Of a DNA stretch of 18,692 nt, positions 12,361 through 18,692 are shown one piece after another. The notes under the pieces were generated by a model. That model worked only from the letters and a program-made list of their open reading frames with translations. It was not told where the DNA came from and did no database searches. The stretch's first letter is position 1. Each line of letters opens with the position of its first letter. Position numbers and translations under genes: made by a program. The DNA comes from Candidatus Dadabacteria bacterium RIFCSPHIGHO2_12_FULL_53_21 (GTDB lineage Bacteria > Desulfobacterota_D > UBA1144 > Nemesobacterales > UBA2774), in NCBI GenBank assembly GCA_001775255.1, contig MFCJ01000001.1:21345-40036 (forward strand), given 5' to 3'.

Positions 12361-14597
12361 CGCTTTCGAGAGATCTCGAAGAGACGCTCAAAAGGGCTTA
12401 TGACCAGGCCAAGCGGAGAAGGCACGAGTTTATCACGCTCGAGCACATACTGCTCGAGCTCACGTACGACCCGGACGCAGGCGATGTGCTCGCCGGCTGC
12501 GGGGTCGACCTCGACGATCTGAGGTCGAGGCTCGAGGAGTTCTTCGACGAGAACATGCCGCCCATCGATTCAGAATACCTGCCGGACCCTCAGTATTCGG
12601 CGGGCAGCCAGTTCGTGCTGAGGCTCGCGGCGATGCACGCGGAATCGGCGGACAAATCTCAGATCAACGGAGGGAACATTCTCGTAGCGATGTTCAGGGT
12701 GGACGAGTCCCACGCCGTTTATCTACTGACCGAGCAGGGCATAAACCGCTACGACATCGTCCAATATATTTCTCACGGCGGCTCCAAATATTCAGGCAAG
12801 GAAAAATCGACGAGCATCGCGAAGACGGATTCGGAGACCCAGCAAAAACCCAAGGACCCGCTAGGCGAATTCTGTACCGACCTGGTCCAGAAGGCACGGG
12901 ACGGGAAGCTCGACCCGCTGATCGGGCGTGGATCGGAAATAGACCGCACCATACACATACTAGCGAGAAGGAGAAAAAACAACCCGATATTCGTGGGCGA
13001 TGCGGGCGTGGGAAAGACAGCCATCGCCGAAGGCCTCGCGCACAGGATAGCCAGGGGCGAGGTTCCGATGGCGCTCGAGAAGACGGCGATCTATGCGCTC
13101 GACATGGGGTCGCTTACGGCGGGCACGCGGTACAGGGGGGATTTCGAGGAGAGGCTCAAGGCCATTATCGACTCCGTAAGAGGGGACGAGAAGAAGGTCC
13201 TGTTCATAGACGAGATACACACCGTGATAGGCGCGGGAGCCGTCTCGGGAGGTACTCTCGACGCGTCCAACATGCTCAAGCCCGCGTTGTCGAACGGAGA
13301 GATTCGGTGCATCGGGACGACGACGCTCAAGGAATACAGGAGCGTGTTCGAGAAAGACCACGCGCTGGCGCGGAGGTTCCAGAGGATAGACGTCTACGAG
13401 CCGAGCCAGGACGAATGCGTCAAAATACTCCTAGGTCTCAAGAAATACTACGAGGAATTCCATAAGGTGAAATATTCCACGCCCGCGCTTAAGGCTGCGG
13501 TCGAGCTCTCGGCAAAATACATGAACGACAGGAGGCTCCCCGACAAGGCCATAGACCTGATAGACGAAGCGGGGGCAGAGGTAAAGCTCAGGAGCGCCGG
13601 GGGCGCGGTAAGGCAGGTAACAGTCAAGGACATAGAGGCGCTCGTTTCGAAGATAGCCAAGATTCCGACTCGTACAGTAAAGGTCGACGACAGGAACAGG
13701 CTCATGACCCTTGCGGACGACTTGAAGAAGGTCATATACGGTCAGGACGAGGCAGTCGACAAGCTCGTCACGGCGATACAGATGTCACGCTCCGGGCTGA
13801 GCGAGCCGATGAAGCCGGTCGGTAGCTTCATGTTCGCCGGACCCACCGGGGTCGGCAAGACGGAGCTCGCGAAGCAGCTTGCGGAGGCTCTCGGCATCGA
13901 ATTCATCCGTTTCGATATGAGCGAGTATATGGAGAAGCACACGGTTTCCCGCCTCATCGGGTCGCCGCCCGGATACGTCGGGTACGAAGAGGGCGGGCAG
14001 CTTACGGAAGCAGTCCATCAGAAGCCCCACGCGGTGCTGCTGTTGGACGAGATAGAGAAAGCCCACGAGGACATATTCAACGTGCTGCTGCAGGTGATGG
14101 ACCATGCTACCCTCACCGACTCAAACGGGAGGAAGGTGGACTTCAGGCAGATAGTCCTCATCTTGACCACGAACACAGGGTCGAGGGAAAGCAGCCAGCG
14201 TACGGTCGGGTTCGAGAAAGAGGAATATGAAGACAAGAGCGCACAGGCTATTGAGAGGTACTTCAGCCCCGAGTTCAGGAACAGGCTTAACGCGGTGCTC
14301 CACTTCAGCTCGCTATCCAAAGAGGTAGTCGAAAAGATCGTGGACAAGATGGTGGGGCAGCTCGCGGAGAGGCTCAAGGTCAAGAAGGTCTCGATCGAGC
14401 TCACACCCGAAGCGAGGGCTTATATAGCGGAGAAGGGTTACAACAAGCAGCTGGGCGCGAGGCCCATACAGCGGCTCATAGACAGCGAGATAACACAGAA
14501 CCTCACGCACGAAATACTGTTCGGGCAGCTTTCCTCGGGTGGCGGTAGCGTCAGGATAGTAGTGAACGACGGCAAGCTCGGGTTCGAGTTCGGATAA
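12357..14597 (+). CDS. clpA: ATP-dependent Clp protease ATP-binding subunit ClpA
   Basis: ClpA is a hexameric AAA+ unfoldase that feeds proteins to ClpP. The 746-residue product has the two-repeat N domain (about 1-140, ClpS docking), AAA module 1 with Walker A GDAGVGKT (214-221) and Walker B VLFIDE (281-286), and AAA module 2 with Walker A GPTGVGKT (495-502) and Walker B LLLDE (to residue 565). There is no ClpB-type coiled-coil middle domain, which together with the adjacent clpS fixes the ClpA assignment. The ClpP-docking loop reads VGF (617-619), close to IGL in E. coli ClpA and IGF in ClpX. The length is close to the usual 750-760. No clpP lies in the window, so the peptidase is encoded elsewhere. 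The ATGA overlap couples it to clpS. Confidence 0.98.
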   Translation: MTLSRDLEETLKRAYDQAKRRRHEFITLEHILLELTYDPDAGDVLAGCGVDLDDLRSRLEEFFDENMPPIDSEYLPDPQYSAGSQFVLRLAAMHAESADKSQINGGNILVAMFRVDESHAVYLLTEQGINRYDIVQYISHGGSKYSGKEKSTSIAKTDSETQQKPKDPLGEFCTDLVQKARDGKLDPLIGRGSEIDRTIHILARRRKNNPIFVGDAGVGKTAIAEGLAHRIARGEVPMALEKTAIYALDMGSLTAGTRYRGDFEERLKAIIDSVRGDEKKVLFIDEIHTVIGAGAVSGGTLDASNMLKPALSNGEIRCIGTTTLKEYRSVFEKDHALARRFQRIDVYEPSQDECVKILLGLKKYYEEFHKVKYSTPALKAAVELSAKYMNDRRLPDKAIDLIDEAGAEVKLRSAGGAVRQVTVKDIEALVSKIAKIPTRTVKVDDRNRLMTLADDLKKVIYGQDEAVDKLVTAIQMSRSGLSEPMKPVGSFMFAGPTGVGKTELAKQLAEALGIEFIRFDMSEYMEKHTVSRLIGSPPGYVGYEEGGQLTEAVHQKPHAVLLLDEIEKAHEDIFNVLLQVMDHATLTDSNGRKVDFRQIVLILTTNTGSRESSQRTVGFEKEEYEDKSAQAIERYFSPEFRNRLNAVLHFSSLSKEVVEKIVDKMVGQLAERLKVKKVSIELTPEARAYIAEKGYNKQLGARPIQRLIDSEITQNLTHEILFGQLSSGGGSVRIVVNDGKLGFEFG

Positions 14598-14691
14598 AGA
14601 TATAACGGACTTCATTCGATATTAGGCTTATAATTATTGGTGAATCCAAAGCGGCGTTTCATCCCAAACTAAACTGAGGAGATTAGAACTC

Positions 14692-15060
14692 ATGTCATTC
14701 TCGTACTCTCTTTTCAGGAAAAACGGACCCTTGGCAGTCTTTGTATTCTTCTTATGTTTGTCCCTGTACAGCGCAACATCATTCTCCGCCGAAAGCCCGC
14801 TAGTGACCGCCCAGGGCGGGAGCAAGTCGAGCGGGAATGAAGTGCTTAAAGCGGTCGATGGCGGTGCGGAGTTCAAGGGGATGACGAAGCAGCAGATTAT
14901 AGCGTCTTACGGAGAGCCCTGGCAGAAGGATACGACCGGGGAGAAGGGCAGATACGATGAAAAATGGATTTACAGCTGCGAGACCGAGAACGGACTGACA
15001 TACGACTGCGTATTCCTGTACTTCATGGCGGACCGCGTCGTCAACGTCGAAAATTTCTAA
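14692..15060 (+). CDS. Exported BamE/SmpA-like small protein
   Basis: The 122-residue product has a signal peptide (1 to about 33, ending SFSA) with no lipobox Cys at the cleavage site, so it is probably soluble. The mature part has GMTKQQIIASYGEPW (63-77), then EKWIYSC, VFLYFMADRVVNVENF. The motif 'GMTxxQVxxxxGxP...W.Y......LxFxxxxVxxV' is that of the SmpA/OmlA/BamE-like fold, whose members act in outer-membrane assembly or as inhibitors. Cys96 and Cys106 could form a disulfide. The ATG has GAGGAG about 9 nt upstream. A perfect TATAAT (14629-14634) lies in the 94-nt gap after clpA, but without a good -35 box. The next gene starts 14 nt downstream. Function is not assigned. Confidence 0.7.
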   Translation: MSFSYSLFRKNGPLAVFVFFLCLSLYSATSFSAESPLVTAQGGSKSSGNEVLKAVDGGAEFKGMTKQQIIASYGEPWQKDTTGEKGRYDEKWIYSCETENGLTYDCVFLYFMADRVVNVENF

Positions 15061-15074
15061 CACCCGGAGATTAT

Positions 15075-15623
15075 ATGAAAAAATGCCCAAAGTGCGGCAA
15101 AGAGCTTAAAACGAAGGTACTGGGGTCGATAGACGTCGATGAGTGCGAGTCGTGCAAGGGCGTCTGGCTCGACGTGGGGGAACTGGGCAAAGCCGAGGAA
15201 GCCGTCGATCCCAACATCAACTGGCTCGATTTCGAGATATGGAAGCACCCGGAGAAATTCAAATCGAGAGAAACGGACCTCAAGTGCCCTTCATGCGCCG
15301 CAAACACAATCAGCATCGAGTACGGGCACACGGGAGTAGTGATAAACTACTGCCCGGGCTGCCGGGGGATATGGCTCGAAAAGGACGAGCTGCCCAAGAT
15401 CATAGAGTCCCTCGAAGACGAAATATCGAAAAAAACCTTCTCTGATTATCTGCACGAAAGTATCCGGGAAGCCAAAGAGGTCGTGACCGGGCACGAATCC
15501 CTCATGTCGGAGTGGAAAGACCTATCTTCCATATTGAGGTTAATGCAGTACAGGCTCTTCGTCGAGAAACCTAAATTGATCGAAACCCTGACCGACCTCA
15601 ATACCTTGAACCCGTTTAAATAA
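15075..15623 (+). CDS. Double zinc-ribbon (zf-TFIIB-type) protein
   Basis: The 182-residue product contains two zinc ribbons of the zf-TFIIB type. Ribbon 1 has Cys4, Cys7, Cys24 and Cys27 (CPKC...CESCKGVWLD); ribbon 2 has Cys71, Cys74, Cys93 and Cys96 (CPSC...CPGCRGIWLE). Each keeps the C-x-G-x-W-L-D/E ending. A predicted helical tail (about 105-182) follows with no recognised domain. Such ribbons usually bind protein or nucleic acid, but no role can be fixed. The ATG at 15075 begins the protein at MKKCPKCG and has CCGGAG 5 nt upstream; the longer frame from 14964 overlaps the previous gene and has no support. It is 14 nt after the BamE-like gene and probably cotranscribed with it. Confidence 0.85.
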   Translation: MKKCPKCGKELKTKVLGSIDVDECESCKGVWLDVGELGKAEEAVDPNINWLDFEIWKHPEKFKSRETDLKCPSCAANTISIEYGHTGVVINYCPGCRGIWLEKDELPKIIESLEDEISKKTFSDYLHESIREAKEVVTGHESLMSEWKDLSSILRLMQYRLFVEKPKLIETLTDLNTLNPFK

Positions 15624-15702
15624 GCGGACCTCGGAACCAAAACACGGGCCGAAGCCGTTTGCATAAGGAAATTCCGGGGGATCATGGAAAATAACGCACA
15701 GA

Positions 15703-16173
15703 TTAAATGGCACGGTCCAGGATGACCGAGATTACGTCCGTGCCGACTTCCCCGCTCCTGTCGTATACGACCTCACCGCCGGTATCTATGACAGTTACGT
15801 GCGGTATATAATTTTTGTAGAAGCGGTGTCTCAACCCCTCCTGCACTTTCGGCAATTCCGTGTCGAGGTCGACGATTATGAAATCCACCTTGCCCTTATA
15901 CTTCTCGTAGAGCTCGACCGTCCGCCTGGCCTGCCGCTTGGAGTTATAGCATTCGCGGTGATAAAAGATAATATAGGCAGGCGTCCCCTTCCTCACCGAC
16001 CCGTCAGAGAGGCCTTTACCCGTGATGAGCGGGCCATCGTTCGAGTCGCTCGTGTAATCGAGCGAAGGGTTGAGCTTCAAATTCGTCGCTGCAAAGGAGA
16101 CCCCGGCCGGGCCCGCCAGCATGAAGATAGTGAGCGCGGAGATTAGACACAGTCCGGCTTTTTTTCTAATCAT
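15703..16173 (-). CDS. Exported thioredoxin-fold protein with CxxS site
   Basis: The 156-residue product starts with a signal peptide (1 to about 29, MIRKKAGLC then a hydrophobic stretch, ending SFAAT). The thioredoxin fold follows: TPAYIIFYHREC with active-site-position Cys75, KVDFIIVDLDTE, then YIPHVTVID containing the cis-Pro at 124, and GGEVVYD. The usual CxxC is CYNS here (Cys75, Ser78), so this is a monothiol CxxS site, more compatible with isomerase-type or redox-trapping activity than with dithiol oxidation; there is only one Cys in the mature protein. I chose the ATG at 16173 because the signal peptide begins there; a longer frame to 16242 would place extra charged residues before it. 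It is divergent from the tetR gene. Substrate unknown. Confidence 0.85.
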   Translation of the reverse strand: MIRKKAGLCLISALTIFMLAGPAGVSFAATNLKLNPSLDYTSDSNDGPLITGKGLSDGSVRKGTPAYIIFYHRECYNSKRQARRTVELYEKYKGKVDFIIVDLDTELPKVQEGLRHRFYKNYIPHVTVIDTGGEVVYDRSGEVGTDVISVILDRAI

Positions 16174-16318
16174 GATCGCTAACCGCCTCGTATAAAATAC
16201 CCGTTGTGATAATATACGCGGGGTAAATCTCCCGGGATTCATTTTAATAAGCGGAATGAACGGAGGCCCTAAATTTATCGATCATAATAAAGTAAAATAA
16301 CGCATCGGAACATTTTTC

Positions 16319-16346
16319 TTGGTATTAATTAATTCCTGCGTATAAT
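16319..16346 (+). promoter_or_regulatory. Candidate tetR promoter
   Basis: TTGGTA (16319-16324) and a perfect TATAAT (16341-16346) are separated by 16 nt. Transcription would start near 16353, about 20 nt before the ATG at 16374, with AGGAACAGG serving as ribosome site. No copy of the ACCGAGCG half-site is present here, so I see no sign of autoregulation through the same operator. Confidence 0.5.
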
Positions 16347-16373
16347 CACTCAATTAATATAGGAACAGGCACG

Positions 16374-16997
16374 ATGAGCGACTCGAAGACCCGAATAGCG
16401 TCCAACATAAAGGACAAAGACCTGATAAACGTCAGAAGACAGGAGCTCGTAAATGCCGCTGTCGAATTGTTCGTTAAAAAGGGGTTCCACAAAACCACGG
16501 TCCGGGAGATAGCGAAAGAGTTCGGCATGAGCATGGGGGCGCTCTACGATTACATCAGGACGAAAGAGGACATCCTGTTCCTCGTCTGCGACCATATACA
16601 CAAGAGCGTAAGCGAGAAACTGCAGGGCTCTCTCGTCGGCAACAAGGACGCCAGAGAGAACCTCAAAAACGCTATCCGGGACTACTTCACTATCATTGAC
16701 GAGATACAGGATTACTCGCTCCTCCTCTATCAGGAAACGAAATCGCTTAACCGTACGGACAGGAACTACATACTCTCAGCCGAAAAAGAGCTTGTCGCGA
16801 TCTTCGAGGACATTATTACCCACGGGATAAGGGAAAAGATATATAAAATAGACAGGAACACCGCAAGAATAGTTGCTGAAAACATAATGGTTCAGGGGCA
16901 GATGTGGGCGTTCAGGCGCTGGTCGATCCAAAAGAACTACTCCCTCAAAAACTACATCAAAATCCAGACAGAGCTCATTCTAAAGTCGCTCACATAA
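16374..16997 (+). CDS. TetR/AcrR-family transcriptional regulator
   Basis: The 207-residue product has an N-terminal TetR DNA-binding domain (about 20-68): RRQELVNAAVELFVKKGFHKTTVREIAKEFGMSMGALYDYIRTKEDIL, where the helix-turn-helix (about 42-61) is textbook. The C-terminal ligand domain (about 75-207) is all-helical and is of the kind that binds acyl-CoA or small hydrophobic ligands in this family. It stands 87 nt upstream of an acyl-CoA dehydrogenase gene on the same strand, with an 8-2-8 palindrome placed at the start site of that gene. So it probably represses the dehydrogenase and is released by an acyl-CoA or related ligand; that is inference from position and family. Confidence 0.95.
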   Translation: MSDSKTRIASNIKDKDLINVRRQELVNAAVELFVKKGFHKTTVREIAKEFGMSMGALYDYIRTKEDILFLVCDHIHKSVSEKLQGSLVGNKDARENLKNAIRDYFTIIDEIQDYSLLLYQETKSLNRTDRNYILSAEKELVAIFEDIITHGIREKIYKIDRNTARIVAENIMVQGQMWAFRRWSIQKNYSLKNYIKIQTELILKSLT

Positions 16998-17003
16998 AGC
17001 CCC

Positions 17004-17032
17004 TTGACATAGACTTTGAATGTTTTTAAAAT
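17004..17032 (+). promoter_or_regulatory. Near-consensus promoter of the acyl-CoA dehydrogenase gene
   Basis: A perfect -35 box TTGACA (17004-17009) is followed after exactly 17 nt by TAAAAT (17027-17032). This is the strongest promoter match in the window. The start site would be near 17039, inside the palindrome. Confidence 0.75.
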
Positions 17033-17035
17033 TAT

Positions 17036-17053
17036 ACCGAGCGAGCGCTCGGT
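17036..17053. promoter_or_regulatory. Palindromic operator, likely TetR-family site
   Basis: A perfect 8-bp inverted repeat ACCGAGCG (17036-17043) / CGCTCGGT (17046-17053) is separated by AG. It begins 3 bp after the -10 box and covers the expected start site, the classical position for a repressor. The adjacent tetR gene and the resemblance to known TetR/AcrR-family half-sites support its being that protein's target. Confidence 0.75.
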
Positions 17054-17084
17054 TGGTAATCAATAACGGGGAGGTACAATCGGA

Positions 17085-18235
<1,151 letters not shown>

Positions 18236-18236
<1 letters not shown>

Positions 18237-18270
18237 AAAGAAGCCCTTATGAAATCCAAGGGCTTCTTTT
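18236..18270 (+). terminator. Strong rho-independent terminator after the acyl-CoA dehydrogenase gene
   Basis: A perfect 13-bp stem AAAAGAAGCCCTT (18236-18248) / AAGGGCTTCTTTT (18258-18270) has a 9-nt loop; the right arm ends in the T run and the left arm in A's. It starts at the last base of the stop codon. The A-run on one side and T-run on the other also allow function on the minus strand for the gene ending at 18399. Confidence 0.92.
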
Positions 18271-18398
18271 CCTCATGGAGGATGGTATAGGATGTGCGGC
18301 CTTAACTATTACTTTTGATAGAGGTTAGAATGAAATGGATTCACAAATATTCCCGCTTCGCTTAAATATGCCGGCCCGCCAATGCCTTGCAATAATAT

Positions 18399-18692
18399 CT
18401 ATTTCTTCGTGACAGACTGCGCCCAGCCCCGGAAGACCTTCACGATCACATGGTCTCCGACCTTAATCCCCTTTAACAGATCGTTTGGTGAAGAAATGTT
18501 GAAGATTGTCTTGTCCGACATCCTGACGCTGATAAGGCTGTCGTAAGTGCCCCCCTGAATGAATACGACCTCGCCAGGGACCCACTCGACCCCGCTATCC
18601 TTTTTCTCGGGCTGAGGCATCTCTGGCGTCCGGTCCTTCGCGATAGTTATAATTTGCGCCCAACCCTCGATTACCTGTATAGTGACGACATC
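18399..18692 (-). CDS. Repeat-containing beta-rich protein, C-terminal part (runs off the window)
   Basis: The frame is open from the stop (18401-18399) to the right edge with no stop codon, giving 97 visible residues; the internal ATG at 18620 is therefore probably not the start. The last 60 residues look like a small OB-like beta domain: VPGEVVFIQGGTYDSLISVRM, DKTIFNI, then the IKVGDHVIVKV ending. The end GDHVIVKVFRGWAQSV is matched by the segment at the window edge, DVVTIQVIEGWAQIIT, so the protein is made of at least two tandem copies of this domain. No function is recognised. It is convergent with the acyl-CoA dehydrogenase gene; a periplasmic role is possible but the signal region is not visible. 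Confidence 0.75.
   Translation of the reverse strand, partial: DVVTIQVIEGWAQIITIAKDRTPEMPQPEKKDSGVEWVPGEVVFIQGGTYDSLISVRMSDKTIFNISSPNDLLKGIKVGDHVIVKVFRGWAQSVTKK

Noticed and set aside
16174..16242. N-terminal extension of the thioredoxin-fold gene
   Set aside because: It would put 23 charged residues ahead of a complete signal peptide.

Overview
This window looks like ordinary chromosome from a diderm (Gram-negative type) bacterium. The diderm reading rests on a periplasmic HtrA/DegP protease, an OmpA-type peptidoglycan-binding protein and several small exported proteins. Coding regions are moderately GC-rich and use AGG (Arg) and ATA (Ile) heavily; intergenic regions are AT-rich. This codon habit, a membrane pyrophosphatase and a Thi4-type thiazole synthase would suit a Desulfobacterota-like or Dadabacteria-like lineage, but I cannot fix the phylum. 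I see no tRNA, rRNA, CRISPR array, insertion sequence, integrase or phage gene.

Layout. 1-1255 (+): C-terminal part of a membrane-bound pyrophosphatase, cut by the window edge. 1316-2616 (+): rpsF-rpsR-rplI ribosomal operon with its own promoter, a structured leader that fits the S6:S18 autoregulatory motif, and a 39-nt tandem duplication in the rpsF tail. 2721-3470 (-): exported DUF4412-like protein, divergent from thi4 (3683-4498, +), which keeps the cysteine used as sulfur donor by suicide-type Thi4. 4555-7275 (-): apparent operon degP-ridA-DUF6775-like, closed by an intrinsic terminator. 7486-8622 (-): FAD-dependent monooxygenase with its own promoter. 8836-10530 (-): a two-gene unit, an OmpA-like membrane protein followed by a VOC/glyoxalase-fold protein. 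10737-11900 (+): FemAB-like/GNAT protein. 12019-14597 (+): clpS-clpA, overlapping by 4 nt. 14692-15623 (+): a BamE/SmpA-like exported protein and a double zinc-ribbon protein. 15703-16173 (-): exported thioredoxin-fold protein with a CxxS site. 16374-18236 (+): TetR regulator and acyl-CoA dehydrogenase, with a near-consensus promoter and an 8-2-8 palindromic operator between them, then a strong terminator. 18399-18692 (-): C-terminal part of a repeat-containing beta-rich protein that runs off the window end.

How the genes fit together. Several are quality-control functions: ClpS/ClpA for cytosolic N-degron proteolysis, DegP for the periplasm, and RidA for reactive enamine/imine removal. The TetR-acyl-CoA dehydrogenase pair looks like a self-contained regulated step of acyl-CoA oxidation. 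I found no convincing new multi-gene system. The most unusual items are the OmpA-linker-beta domain-TM protein, the degP-ridA-DUF6775 arrangement, the Cys-type Thi4, and the edge gene whose repeat structure shows only if reading continues past its internal ATG.
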